DNA of 41,162 nucleotides from Verrucomicrobiota bacterium (lineage in GTDB: Bacteria > Verrucomicrobiota > Verrucomicrobiia > Limisphaerales > UBA9464): positions 1-41,162 of the forward strand of contig CANGKZ010000043.1 in assembly GCA_947454705.1 (NCBI GenBank). Reading direction: 5' to 3'. The notes beneath the pieces are model-generated. The model had not been told where the DNA came from and made no database searches. It worked only from the letters and a program-made list of their open reading frames with translations. Position 1 is the first letter of the stretch; every line of letters starts with the position of its first letter. The position numbers and the translations under genes were made by a program. Of the stretch, positions 7,926 through 18,404 are shown piece by piece.

Positions 7926-8360
7926 TCAGCCAGCGTAGGTGAGCGTGGCCGGATTCTGGGCAGTGTGCGGGTGAGTCGAACCGACGTACACCTTGAGCTT
8001 GGTCAGAAGCTGGTCACCGAGGCGGTTCTTGGGGAGCATGCCCTTGACGGCGTGCATCACGAGGCGCTCAGGGTGGGCGGCGCGCACTTGGGCGACCGTA
8101 CGGTAGCTTTCGCCACCTTTCCAACCGGAGTAGCTCATGAATTCCTTGTCGGATTCCTTCTTGCCGGTCAGGACGACCTTCTCGGCATTGATCACGACAA
8201 CGAAGTCACCAGCGTCGAGGTGCGGGGTGTAAACGGGGGTGTCCTTGCCGCGGAGGGCGTTGGCGACTTGGACAGCGAGACGGCCGAGCACGGCGCCATC
8301 GGCGTCAATAACGCGCCATTTGCGCCGCTGCACGTCTACCTTGGGCAAAAAAGTTTTCAT
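7926..8360 (-). CDS. rplM: 50S ribosomal protein L13
   Basis: L13 is an early-assembly large-subunit protein. From the ATG at 8360 it is 144 residues. It contains [65 protein letters not shown] and the signature [25 protein letters not shown]. An in-frame extension to 8405 would run past the predicted promoter −10 box and was rejected. It is the first gene of the rplM-rpsI operon. Confidence 0.97.
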   Translation of the reverse strand: MKTFLPKVDVQRRKWRVIDADGAVLGRLAVQVANALRGKDTPVYTPHLDAGDFVVVINAEKVVLTGKKESDKEFMSYSGWKGGESYRTVAQVRAAHPERLVMHAVKGMLPKNRLGDQLLTKLKVYVGSTHPHTAQNPATLTYAG

Positions 8361-8385
8361 CAGATTCCCATGCAAGGGAGCGGAA

Positions 8386-8413
8386 AGTCTAGGTAGTGGC
8401 GGCAAAAGGTCAA
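8386..8413 (-). promoter_or_regulatory. Sigma70-type promoter for rplM-rpsI
   Basis: On the minus strand, TTGACC (8408-8413) and TAGACT (8386-8391) are separated by 16 bases. Transcription would begin near 8379, about 20 bases before the rplM ATG. This is a match by eye to the consensus and has not been scored. Confidence 0.45.
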
Positions 8414-8569
8414 CGGGTTTTTCAAAACGTTGTGGTTGTCTGGTTTTTTAGGGTCTTCCCCAGGCCTGGAAACCACGTTCGGAGGCCCTGAAATGGGGTG
8501 GTTCGTGTCAAACTTGGTTCAAGAAATTCCCTTGTTTGAATGACCGTTTCCGGTCGGTATTTCGGGGCC

Positions 8570-10009
8570 ATGAGGTTTTTTCCCGCACTTTTCACCGCCG
8601 TTTGGCTCGGATTCATCGTCCACGGAGCCGAAAATACCCCGTCCAACGCGTCCACACCCCGCGCCACGCGGGAGCAGGAGGCGTCCTTGAAGTGGTATCA
8701 GGCCCGTTTGACCGACGCCTACCACAAGGTGGGCAAGCGGGATGCGAAATGGGACAGCCCGGTGGAATCGGCCCTGTTTCTGGTGGCCGAGGGACTTGCC
8801 GAAGTGCCCACATCGGATCCGAAATGGCGGGAAATGGCTGTGGAATTGGCGGATTCCGCGATTCGCGAGGGATGCACGGATCCGTTGGTGCGGTTCACGG
8901 CGCGGCGGTATCGGGGGCAATCCAAGCGATCGACCCGCAAATCTGCCGACGTGGCCGCCGAATGGGTGGCCCTGGCGGGCGACATGTCGTCATCGGGCTA
9001 TGCGCCCAATTGGAAGTTTCACGCGGAATTGGAGGCCGCTGCGGCTCTGCGCAGTGCCATGCCGCAGGGCACCAACACCTGGCCGGAGATTCATCAACAC
9101 CGGCACGCCGCAATGGCTCATCTCGTCGCGGCACTGGGCGACAAGACCACGCCACGCGCCGAACTGACGGAAATGGTCACCGCGGAGCGAAACCTGGTGC
9201 GGTCGAATCCGAAGCAACTGGCTGCGGCATGGGCGGAGATTGAACCGCTGCTGCGGAAAAACTGGCCGAAACTGGCCTTGGCCGACTTGATCGACGGTCG
9301 AATGGCCATCACCGCGGCGTGGAAGGCGCGCGGGTCGGGCACCATTGATACGGTGACCGAGGATGGCTACCGGAAGTTCAGCGAGGAGTTGGAAAAGGCG
9401 CGTCGGCTGCTGACCCGCGCTTGGGAAAACGACAAGACCGATCCTTCAGCACCGACCGAGATGTTGACCGTCTGCATGGGGCTCGAGAAGGGGGCCAATG
9501 AAGTGGAGACGTGGTTTGCCCGGGCGATGGACGCGCGGCCGGGCCACATGCCCGCCATTCGGGCCAAGATTCAGAACCTGGCTCCGAAGTGGGGTGGGTC
9601 TTTGCAGGCGTTGTACCGCTTTGGCCGCCAATGTTTGAAGGAGGAGAGCTGGGGGGATGAAGCGCCGTGGGGATTGGTCCTCGTCCACGATGAAATGGCA
9701 GCCGCCCTTGCCGACGGGGCGCCGGGCGAGGAGTGGCGTGCCTCCAAGCGGGCCTACTGGCGCAGGCCCGGGGTGTGGAAGGAAGTGGAGGAGGTGGTCG
9801 CGGTGATGAAGCAACGCAATCCGTCGGCCGAGGCGGATCTCGATTACCGATTGGTGATGCACGCCACACGCTGCGCAATGTGGAGCGAAGTGGCCAAGGT
9901 GGCACCCAAGCTCAGCCCCGAGTATCGGAAGCGCGTGTCGGGAACGAACTCGTTTGATGCGGTTCTCGCAGAGGTGAAGGCACTCGCTGCGAAGGAGGCG
10001 AAGCCTTGA
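8570..10009 (+). CDS. Secreted protein of unknown function
   Basis: I do not recognise this family. From ATG 8570 it has 479 residues and a plausible signal peptide (RFFPALFTAVWLGFIVHGA, cleaved near residue 21). The rest is mostly helical, Trp- and Ala-rich, with spaced helices such as WREMAVELADSAIREGCTDPLVRFTARRY and EELEKARRLLTRAWENDKTDPSAPTEMLTVCMGL. This looks like a solenoid of degenerate TPR-like units. Late motifs are YRFGRQCLKEESWGDEAPWGLVLVHDEMA and YRLVMHATRCAMW. A longer start at 8540 adds ten residues in front of the signal peptide and seems less likely. It faces rplM divergently. Its stop is followed at once by a 7-bp tandem array. Confidence 0.75.
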   Translation: MRFFPALFTAVWLGFIVHGAENTPSNASTPRATREQEASLKWYQARLTDAYHKVGKRDAKWDSPVESALFLVAEGLAEVPTSDPKWREMAVELADSAIREGCTDPLVRFTARRYRGQSKRSTRKSADVAAEWVALAGDMSSSGYAPNWKFHAELEAAAALRSAMPQGTNTWPEIHQHRHAAMAHLVAALGDKTTPRAELTEMVTAERNLVRSNPKQLAAAWAEIEPLLRKNWPKLALADLIDGRMAITAAWKARGSGTIDTVTEDGYRKFSEELEKARRLLTRAWENDKTDPSAPTEMLTVCMGLEKGANEVETWFARAMDARPGHMPAIRAKIQNLAPKWGGSLQALYRFGRQCLKEESWGDEAPWGLVLVHDEMAAALADGAPGEEWRASKRAYWRRPGVWKEVEEVVAVMKQRNPSAEADLDYRLVMHATRCAMWSEVAKVAPKLSPEYRKRVSGTNSFDAVLAEVKALAAKEAKP

Positions 10010-10010
10010 G

Positions 10011-10042
<32 letters not shown>

Positions 10043-10102
10043 TCCAGATGCTGGATGCTGGATGTAGGGCGCGGCGTTGCTTTTGAACGAGGTCCGCTCC
10101 TG

Positions 10103-10274
10103 TGGAGTGCGGTGGCAGAGCGGAGCGTCGACACCGCTTTTGAGGCCGGATGGGATGGAAAACCGACCGGTCCGTTTCAACCTTTGGGCGTCGAAAAAGG
10201 ATCGGTTCGTAGCATCCGGCGCCGGCTTCGTGCTGACCAAAGCGGCGTGGCGCTTCGCTTCCCGCCGCACTCCA
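10103..10274 (+). repeat. 69-bp repeat copy 2, within a 172-bp inverted-repeat-flanked unit
   Basis: Positions 10103-10171 are the second 69-bp repeat copy (TGGAGTGCGGTGGCAGAGCG ... ACCGACCGGT). About 70 bases further on, 10239-10274 carries a diverged inverted partner of its left end: reversed it reads TGGAGTGCGGCGGGAAGCGA ... GCCGCTTT. The whole unit therefore has imperfect terminal inverted repeats of about 36-38 bases and no coding capacity, which resembles a MITE. It lies between the convergent 8.6-kb gene and the thioredoxin-domain gene. Confidence 0.7.
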
Positions 10275-10298
10275 AAACAACCGCCGCTCGATCCCCGG

Positions 10299-12401
<2,103 letters not shown>

Positions 12402-12435
12402 GATGCGCAATGCTAGGCGGAATCGGGCCGTCTCC

Positions 12436-12476
12436 AAAAACAAAAAGCCCGGTCGCGCGCAGGGGCGGGACCGGGC
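12436..12476 (-). terminator. Rho-independent terminator after the EF-hand gene
   Basis: The stem GCCCGGTC (12447-12454) pairs with GACCGGGC (12469-12476) around a 14-base loop. On the minus strand it is followed by TTTTTGTTTTT. It lies about 20 bases beyond the stop of the EF-hand gene and just upstream of the thioredoxin-domain gene, which argues that the latter has its own promoter. Confidence 0.85.
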
Positions 12477-12494
12477 CTGAATTCGAACCGTTGA

Positions 12495-14801
12495 TTACTT
12501 CGCCGGGGCGGCGGCAGGAGCGGCCGGCGCCGGGGGCGTGGCAGGAGCCGCTTCGGCAGCCTTCTTGGCGGCTTCCTCGGCGAGCTTCTTCTTTTTGGCT
12601 TCCTGATACGACTTGTCGAACAGCGGGATCACAACCTTTGCTTCACCGCTCAGGACGGGGGCGAGTTCGTACTGCGCCGCGAGGCTGTACACGAAGGCGA
12701 TCACCCAGGCGGTGAGCACCCACTTCGGCCAGGTGACCGGCGGTTCGGCAAAGGTGTCGGCCACGGCCGAGGACACCGCGCCCTCGGGCAGCTTGGCCAC
12801 GCCGGTGAGGGAGGTGCCGAACGGGACGTTGACCTTCGCCTTGGCGTTCACCGCCCAGCCGTTGGCGTCGAGGATCGGTCCGAGGTTGCGCTTCCGGAGC
12901 TTCAACCACGCAATCAGCATGGACGGACCCGAGATCAACAATCCGAGGCCGATGAGCACCACGGTGACCTTCCAGAAGGGTTGTTCAATCAGGCCGGCCA
13001 GCTTGGCGAAGATGGTGGCGAAGGCGGTGCCGATGGCGCCGACTGCGACGCCCAACGCGGCCACCGTTCCGACGTCGATCTTGGACGGTTCCGGCTTCTT
13101 CGGGTCGGCGGGCTTGGTCTTGTCGATGTTTGCCGCCGTATCGGCCGCGGCCGCGAGCTGCGCGCTGGCATCGGCATCCGCCGCGGCTGCGCGCTTGGCC
13201 ACCTGTTCCTCGATCATCCGGACCAGCTTCTTGTACGGCGACCAGAACGCCTGGCGGATGCTGATCGGGTTGTCGATGATCTTGGTGATCGTGGCGTCGT
13301 AGTCCACGCCCTGGCGGTCGTAGAACAGGCCGTTGCGACCCACCATCAGGTTGTCGGAGTCGCCATCGGTGAAGGCGGCCACGATGCTGCGTTTTTCCCC
13401 GGTGCCGCGGCGAACGCAGTCGAGGTAGGTCAGGTAGGTTCCAGCGAGACCCGCCATGCCGGCGTGACGTCCTGCATCGGTCACATCGAGGCACAACTCG
13501 CAGCTGCGCTGATCGAGATACAGCGTGCCGGCCTGGAAGATGCCCTTGTGGGGCTTGCCGTAAAATTCGGAGAAGTTGACGAAGTTGCGGCAGAGCTTTC
13601 CGAGGTCGCGGTGATAACGGATCAGTTTGTCCACCACGGCGACTGCGGCGACTTCGCCTTCGAGCGCTTTGTCGCGCGCGATCAATGCCGTGATCGTGGC
13701 CTTGGAGGTTCCGGCCAGGATGGCGCGAATGCGTTCGAGCCCGAGTTTTTCAACGCTCGCTCCCGCCTTGGCTCCGGCCCACGCGTCGTAGGGGGCGATC
13801 TTGGCTTGGATGGCGGCCCAGTCGGCTTCGGTGAGTTCGGCGCGATCCCCGATCAGCGGCGTCACTGCAGCGGCGCGGAAGGCGGCGATCGCTCCGGCCC
13901 AGGCGGGGTTCACACCGGCGTCGAGCGAGAGCGCGCGTCCGGGCGCGACCTGTGCGAGCGGGAAGCCCGCGACTTCCGCGGCGGTGATGGAGAGGTCCTT
14001 CGCGGCGAGCGCGAGGTACTCCTTTTCTTCGCGGTTCAAGGCGGCGAGGGCGCGTCCATCGAACGCGGCCAGACGGCAACGGCCGAAGAAGTCATCAATT
14101 TTGGTCCGCACGGCCTTGATCGCCGCACTGGCGGCCGCGGTGCCTGCACCAGCGGAGAGAATTGCGGCGGCGTTGGTTTCGGATTGCACCGACCAGGCTT
14201 CGAAGGCGGTGGCCTCGGCGAAGAACTTGTCCACGCGCGCCTGATTCACGCCGGGCTTGCCGGAGCGATCGGTGTCGGCGCCCTGGGTGGCGATGATGTC
14301 CGCCACGACGGCGCGGGTGGCGTCGTCCTCGGCCGATTCCGCAACGATCACACCGTCACCGTTGAAGGCGGTCTGGGCGAAGATGCGTGCGGTGTCGACG
14401 GTGTCGGCGAGCGAGATCGAGTCCGCGCCCGACTTGCCGAGGCTGGTGAGAATGGTTCGGGCCGAGGCGAGCACGGTCTTGCCCTCGGGGGTGGCATCCT
14501 GGATGGCGGCCAGCGGGAGGGTGTCGCCGCCCTTGACCAGGGAATCGGCACTCTTCAGCAGCGCGGCAGCCCAGCGAACCGCGGCGATCAACTCCGGAGC
14601 GCGGACGCGTCCGTCCTTGTCGGTGTCGATCAACGCGAGGGTCTGCTTGTCGAACTCCAGCCCGGTGGTGGGGCAGGCAAGCGCGGTCCAGAGCTTCTGG
14701 TCGAGCTGGTCGAGCGCGAGAAGGTCGGCGCCGGATTCAAGGCGGACTTGGTCGAAACCACCCGCGCGGAAGAAGCGCCAGGTATGGGGGGATTGGGACA
14801 T
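12495..14801 (-). CDS. Large EF-hand membrane protein of unknown function
   Basis: I recognise no characterised family in these 768 residues. One canonical EF-hand loop is present: DTDKDGRVRAPE (59-70), with Asp at loop positions 1, 3 and 5, Gly at 6, Val at 8 and Glu at 12. Two degenerate loops follow, at about 146-157 (FNGDGVIVAES) and 177-188 (DTDRSGKPGV). The middle is soluble and contains a Cys-rich stretch, RSCELCLDVTDAGRHAGMAG. The C-terminal third has hydrophobic segments (VGTVAALGVAVGAIGTAFATIF, VTVVLIGLGLLISGPSMLIAWL, WVLTAWVIAFVYSL), then a charged Lys/Glu/Ala tail ending in Pro-Ala repeats. It has no signal peptide, so it is probably an inner-membrane protein with a large cytoplasmic calcium-binding head. 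It is monocistronic with its own terminator and faces the CPBP gene divergently. Confidence 0.8.
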   Translation of the reverse strand: MSQSPHTWRFFRAGGFDQVRLESGADLLALDQLDQKLWTALACPTTGLEFDKQTLALIDTDKDGRVRAPELIAAVRWAAALLKSADSLVKGGDTLPLAAIQDATPEGKTVLASARTILTSLGKSGADSISLADTVDTARIFAQTAFNGDGVIVAESAEDDATRAVVADIIATQGADTDRSGKPGVNQARVDKFFAEATAFEAWSVQSETNAAAILSAGAGTAAASAAIKAVRTKIDDFFGRCRLAAFDGRALAALNREEKEYLALAAKDLSITAAEVAGFPLAQVAPGRALSLDAGVNPAWAGAIAAFRAAAVTPLIGDRAELTEADWAAIQAKIAPYDAWAGAKAGASVEKLGLERIRAILAGTSKATITALIARDKALEGEVAAVAVVDKLIRYHRDLGKLCRNFVNFSEFYGKPHKGIFQAGTLYLDQRSCELCLDVTDAGRHAGMAGLAGTYLTYLDCVRRGTGEKRSIVAAFTDGDSDNLMVGRNGLFYDRQGVDYDATITKIIDNPISIRQAFWSPYKKLVRMIEEQVAKRAAAADADASAQLAAAADTAANIDKTKPADPKKPEPSKIDVGTVAALGVAVGAIGTAFATIFAKLAGLIEQPFWKVTVVLIGLGLLISGPSMLIAWLKLRKRNLGPILDANGWAVNAKAKVNVPFGTSLTGVAKLPEGAVSSAVADTFAEPPVTWPKWVLTAWVIAFVYSLAAQYELAPVLSGEAKVVIPLFDKSYQEAKKKKLAEEAAKKAAEAAPATPPAPAAPAAAPAK

Positions 14802-14918
14802 CGGAATTGGGGGTCTCTGAGTTCAGGAACGCGAACGGCGGATGGAATACCAAAGTTGGTACAGCTTCCAAAAGGAACTTTCTGGCCTAGGGACCGTCCC
14901 GACGGGCACGGTGCCGGG

Positions 14919-15653
14919 GTGTTGTCGCGCAAAGACTGGCTCCCCGAGCGGGTGATCGTGTTTGCCGCCCCTCTTCTCGCCGTGGCGTTGATGGGATTGG
15001 GCGGACAGCTCGCGGCTGGGCAGGCATCGAAGCCGCATCCGGCGCCGGAGTTTGTGTCTGTGATGACCGGCACGCTGGGTTTTCAGGGCGCGCTGCTGGC
15101 GGGGCTCACCTGGTTTTTGCAATCGCACCGCTGCGGATGGAATGCCGCCTTTGGCTTCCGAAGCTCACCTGCGCTGCCCGCCGTGGCCCGTGGTGTCGCG
15201 CTGGCCCTGCTGGTGCTTCCCTTCGCCTACGGACTGCAATGGTTGAGCGTTCACGGGTTGCGCGCGGTGGGCCTTCCGGCATCGGGTCAGAATTCCGTGG
15301 AGTTTTTGCTCCGCACCGGCAGCGCGTGGGAACGGGCCGGGCTGGCGGTGTTTGCCGTGGGAGTGGCGCCGGCGGTGGAGGAAATGCTGTTTCGCGGCGT
15401 GTTCTACGTGTTTGTGCGGGACCTCGGATTTCCCCGGATGGCGCTGATTGGGTCGGCCGTGTTCTTCGGCATGGTGCATTCGAATTTCGCCGCCCTGATT
15501 CCGCTGTCGCTGTTTGGTGCCGCGCTCGCGTGGTTGTACTCACGCACCGGCAACCTCGTGTCGTGCATCGCAGCGCACGCCACCTTCAACCTGGTTCCAT
15601 TCCTGATGCTGGCACTGGGGTGGAAGTTTGGCGAAGGTGCGGCGGGTTCGTGA
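14919..15653 (+). CDS. CPBP-family intramembrane metalloprotease
   Basis: This 244-residue membrane protein has several hydrophobic segments and the three CPBP/Abi motifs: EEMLFRG (Glu154, Glu155, Arg159), FFGMVHSNF (His187) and HATFNL (His220, Asn224). These form the metal site of the Rce1-like glutamyl/metalloprotease fold. The substrate is unknown. The frame is open for nearly 2 kb upstream, but that part is antisense to the EF-hand gene. The start was placed at GTG 14919, before VLSRKDWLPERVIVFAAPLL, and the adjoining TTG at 14922 is equally possible. thiL begins 34 bases after the stop, so it probably leads the thiL-tsaE-tsaB unit. Confidence 0.85.
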   Translation: MLSRKDWLPERVIVFAAPLLAVALMGLGGQLAAGQASKPHPAPEFVSVMTGTLGFQGALLAGLTWFLQSHRCGWNAAFGFRSSPALPAVARGVALALLVLPFAYGLQWLSVHGLRAVGLPASGQNSVEFLLRTGSAWERAGLAVFAVGVAPAVEEMLFRGVFYVFVRDLGFPRMALIGSAVFFGMVHSNFAALIPLSLFGAALAWLYSRTGNLVSCIAAHATFNLVPFLMLALGWKFGEGAAGS

Positions 15654-15687
15654 TTCCGATCGTGATCCCGAGTTTTGACCTTTTTTC

Positions 15688-16629
15688 ATGACTGAATTTG
15701 AACTGATTGCCCGGCTGAAACCGCTGCTGACCACCCAACCCGGGGTGGTGCACGGGGCCGGGGATGATTGTGCCGTCCTCACCGCCCCGGCGGCGGAGTG
15801 CGACCAATTGTTCAAGACCGATGCCATCGTGGAGGGCATCCACTTCCTGCCTGACACCGAACCGGAGCGGATCGGACGCAAGGCGCTCGCCCGCTGCCTG
15901 AGCGACATTGCCGCGATGGGGGGAACGCCCACGGCGGCGGTGATCACGCTGGGACTCCCGGCGTCGCCGGATCCGGTCCGCATCGAGGCGATCTACCGCG
16001 GCCTGCGTGATCTGGCCGAGCGCCACGGCGTCGCGCTGGTCGGCGGCGAGACCACCACCAACCCGGATCGTTTGCTGATCAGCATCGCGCTGCTCGGGAC
16101 GGTTCCCAAGGGACGCGCACTGCTGCGGACCGGGTCGCGCCCGGGCGATGCGATCTTCGTCAGCGGAGAACTCGGTGGATCGATTTTGGGGCATCACCTC
16201 GATTTTGAGCCCCGGTTGGAGCAGGGACGCTGGCTCTCGGAGTTGGGATGCGTCCATGCGGCCATCGACGTGAGCGACGGCGTGGCCGGAGACCTTCCGC
16301 ATCTGTTGGCCACGACCGATGGATCGGTGCTGGGCGCGGAGCTCTTGAAGAGTGCGATCCCGATTCGCCGCGCGGCGCGCGAGGCGGCGCGAAATCCCGG
16401 ATCCGGCAAGCCGCCGATCGTGGCCGCGTTGACCGACGGGGAGGATTTCGAACTCTTGTTCACCGTGGCCGCCCGCGACGCCGTTCCGGTTCTCGATGGA
16501 TGGAAAGCCCGGTTTCCGGAAGTGCCGTTGTCGTGCATCGGAAAAATCACCGACCGCCCGGGCGTCTGGCTGCGCGGGGAGGATGGGTTGAAGCCGATGA
16601 TCGGGAAGGGATATGAGCACTTCCGCTGA
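15688..16629 (+). CDS. thiL: Thiamine-monophosphate kinase
   Basis: ThiL phosphorylates thiamine monophosphate to the diphosphate cofactor with ATP in the cytoplasm. The 313 residues carry the PurM/ThiL-fold signature: GAGDDCAVL (metal-binding Asp26 and Asp27), KTDAIVEGIHF (about 43-53), the ARCLSDIAAMGG loop (about 68-79), LVGGETTTNPDR, and AIDVSDGVAGDLPHL. The C-terminal part includes ALTDGEDFELLFTV. It overlaps the tsaE start by 17 bases, suggesting coupled translation. No TPP riboswitch is visible upstream. Confidence 0.95.
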   Translation: MTEFELIARLKPLLTTQPGVVHGAGDDCAVLTAPAAECDQLFKTDAIVEGIHFLPDTEPERIGRKALARCLSDIAAMGGTPTAAVITLGLPASPDPVRIEAIYRGLRDLAERHGVALVGGETTTNPDRLLISIALLGTVPKGRALLRTGSRPGDAIFVSGELGGSILGHHLDFEPRLEQGRWLSELGCVHAAIDVSDGVAGDLPHLLATTDGSVLGAELLKSAIPIRRAAREAARNPGSGKPPIVAALTDGEDFELLFTVAARDAVPVLDGWKARFPEVPLSCIGKITDRPGVWLRGEDGLKPMIGKGYEHFR

Positions 16630-17110
16630 CCCGAGATTGAATCTGGTCCGTACCTCGCACCATTGCCGATCGGTGGCCGAGACCGAGGCGCATGGCGAAT
16701 CGGTGGGCCGCCTCGCACAACGGGGTGAGGTGTACGGATTGAGCGGCGATCTCGGAGCGGGCAAGACCGCGTGGGTGCGCGGGTTCGCGCGCGGCGTGGG
16801 CTACCGCGGTCGCGTGCATTCACCGACCTTCGCGCTGTTGAACGCCTACGAAGGCGGACGCCTGACCGTGTATCACCTCGACCTCTACCGCCTCGGCTCG
16901 GCCGCGGAAGTGCAGGGGGCGGGACTGGAGGAATACCTGATCCAGCCCGACGGCGTGGCCTTGGTGGAGTGGATCGCCCGCTGGAGCGATGCCGAATCGG
17001 AGGGTTCCAAAAAAGATACAACCCTGGCTTCCGCGCGGATTCACCGGCTGATGTTTCGAACCCTGAGCGAGGACGAGCGCGAGATTTTGCATGATCACCC
17101 TGGCGTTTGA
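16613..17110 (+). CDS. tsaE: tRNA t6A biosynthesis ATPase TsaE
   Basis: TsaE is the ATPase that works with TsaB and TsaD to make N6-threonylcarbamoyladenosine at A37 of ANN-decoding tRNAs. In 165 residues the P-loop is SGDLGAGKT (Lys51, Thr52). It is followed by VHSPTFALLNAYEGG and YHLDLYRLGSAAEVQGAGLEEYL, then the Walker-B-like GVALVEWIARW. It overlaps thiL at its start and tsaB at its end (20 bases), so the three are one transcript. tsaD is not in the window. Confidence 0.95.
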   Translation: MSTSADPRLNLVRTSHHCRSVAETEAHGESVGRLAQRGEVYGLSGDLGAGKTAWVRGFARGVGYRGRVHSPTFALLNAYEGGRLTVYHLDLYRLGSAAEVQGAGLEEYLIQPDGVALVEWIARWSDAESEGSKKDTTLASARIHRLMFRTLSEDEREILHDHPGV

Positions 17111-17756
17111 GTTTTCCACCGACCTGCGAACGGTGGCGGTGCTCCGGGATGGCGTGGTGCTTTCCGAGGCGGAGCATGCCCGGAGCCGTCACACGCCGGT
17201 GTTCGAGCTGGTGTCGCGCGCGCTGGAGCAGGCCGGGGTGGATCGGGCCTCGGTCGGGACGCTGGTGGTGGGATTGGGGCCGGGAAGTTACACCGGGGTT
17301 CGCATCGCGATTTCCGCGGTTCAAGGATGGGGACTCGCCCGCGAATGTCGCGTGGTAGGGGTGTCGAGTTTCGCGGCGCTGGCGCGTCGGGTGCCGGCTG
17401 GGGAAAGCGTTTGGATCGCGGCCGATGCGCAGCGCGATGAGTTCGCGGTGGCTCCCGCATCGGATGGAAAACTCACCGGTCCCACAACGCTGGTGCCGCT
17501 GGCAGAGCTGCGGAGTTGGATTGCGTCGGGTCGCAAGGTGGTGGGGCCTGAAGTGGTGGCGCGTCTCGGAGCTGCGACGGAGTGCGAATGGTTCCCGCGG
17601 GCGTCAGATTTGGGACGGATTGCGTCCGAGTCCACGGATTCAATCGCGCCGGAATTGCTGGCTCCGGTCTATTTGCGCGAGGCGGCGTTTGTGAAGGCGG
17701 GGCCGGTGCGTGAGGTCCCGGATCTGGTGCGAAACACTCCGGAAAAAGGACGATGA
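17091..17756 (+). CDS. tsaB: tRNA t6A biosynthesis protein TsaB
   Basis: TsaB (YeaZ) is the catalytically inactive ASKHA-fold partner that scaffolds TsaD in the t6A complex. The 221 residues begin MITLAFEFSTDLRTVAVLRDG and contain the HARSRHTPVFELVSRAL helix and the family signature VVGLGPGSYTGVRIAISAVQGW (about 60-81). The C-terminal half is weakly conserved, as is normal, and ends with LLAPVYLREAAFVKAG. The start is in the end of tsaE. Confidence 0.94.
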   Translation: MITLAFEFSTDLRTVAVLRDGVVLSEAEHARSRHTPVFELVSRALEQAGVDRASVGTLVVGLGPGSYTGVRIAISAVQGWGLARECRVVGVSSFAALARRVPAGESVWIAADAQRDEFAVAPASDGKLTGPTTLVPLAELRSWIASGRKVVGPEVVARLGAATECEWFPRASDLGRIASESTDSIAPELLAPVYLREAAFVKAGPVREVPDLVRNTPEKGR

Positions 17757-17791
17757 GGACGCGCTGCTCACGAGGGAACTAATCGAGCGAC

Positions 17792-18190
17792 ATGCCCATT
17801 TTTCTCGAATGTGATCGATGCACCGCCTGCTGCCGATGGCCGGGGCAGGTGCGCTTGACCTCGGAGGAAATCACCGCGATGGCGGCGCATTTGAACCTCG
17901 ACGAGGATGCGTTCATCCAGGACTTCACCCGGCTGAATCGCGCCCGCAACGGACTGGCGCTGATCGATCATCCCGATGGTTCCTGCGTGTTTTTGGAAGG
18001 TGGAAACTGCCGGGTGAATCCGGTGAAGCCGCAGCAGTGCCGCGATTTTCCGAACCTGTGGAATTTTCCCGGATCGGAACAGCAATGCCGGGCAAAGCCG
18101 GTGCAGGTGGACGCTGTGGAATGGCGTCGCCGTGTCAAACTCGCGACCGGTCGCGACGCCGAGCCCCCGCCGGAAAAGTCCGAGGGCTGA
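17792..18190 (+). CDS. YkgJ-type cysteine-cluster protein
   Basis: A small 132-residue protein with the Fe-S/zinc cluster pattern of the YkgJ (CxxCxxCC) family. It has Cys7, Cys10, Cys13 and Cys14 in ECDRCTACCRWPG, then Cys65 (GSCVFL), Cys73 (GNCRVNPVKP), Cys83 (QQCRDFPNLW) and Cys99. The family is thought to bind a metal cluster and its function is unknown. It starts 35 bases after tsaB in the same direction, so it is probably the last gene of that operon. The Pro/Glu-rich C-terminus is followed by the third 69-bp repeat. Confidence 0.88.
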   Translation: MPIFLECDRCTACCRWPGQVRLTSEEITAMAAHLNLDEDAFIQDFTRLNRARNGLALIDHPDGSCVFLEGGNCRVNPVKPQQCRDFPNLWNFPGSEQQCRAKPVQVDAVEWRRRVKLATGRDAEPPPEKSEG

Positions 18191-18224
18191 GTGCGGGCGA
18201 TGGTGGGTGCGAAACGCTTGCCTA

Positions 18225-18293
18225 TGGAGTGCGGTGGCAGAGCGGAGCGTCGACACCGCTTTCGAGCCCGGAGCCTAGAGAACACCGACCGGT
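18225..18293 (+). repeat. 69-bp dispersed repeat, copy 3
   Basis: The first 38 bases match copy 2 exactly, and it ends in the same ACCGACCGGT. It lies between the convergent ykgJ-type and TPR genes. Downstream at about 18352-18360 there is a short ACCAAAGCGG, which matches the start of the inverted right end of the 172-bp unit at 10.1 kb. Then come two perfect copies and one imperfect copy of TTGGACT (18371-18391). Confidence 0.85.
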
Positions 18294-18370
18294 AACCCTC
18301 GGGTCTTTCTTCGAAGTTGAGGCCGACACCGTGCTCGCGCCCGGCGAGCAGACCAAAGCGGCCAAAGACT

Positions 18371-18391
18371 TTGGACTTTGGACTCTGGACT
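18371..18391. repeat. Short TTGGACT tandem array
   Basis: TTGGACT at 18371-18377 and 18378-18384 is followed by CTGGACT. It lies 14 bases beyond the stop of the TPR gene (minus strand). The same heptamer forms the nine-copy array after gltX at 35.1 kb. Confidence 0.7.
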
Positions 18392-18404
18392 TGGCAGCCC
18401 CACC

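Noticed and set aside
12981-14918. Very long open frame running into the CPBP protease gene (890 codons in total)
   Set aside because: The first two thirds are exactly antisense to the EF-hand gene, with Gly/Arg/Val-rich shadow composition. Only the part from about 14919 shows a family match.
15654-15687. TPP riboswitch before thiL
   Set aside because: The gap is only 34 bases and holds no THI-box motif.
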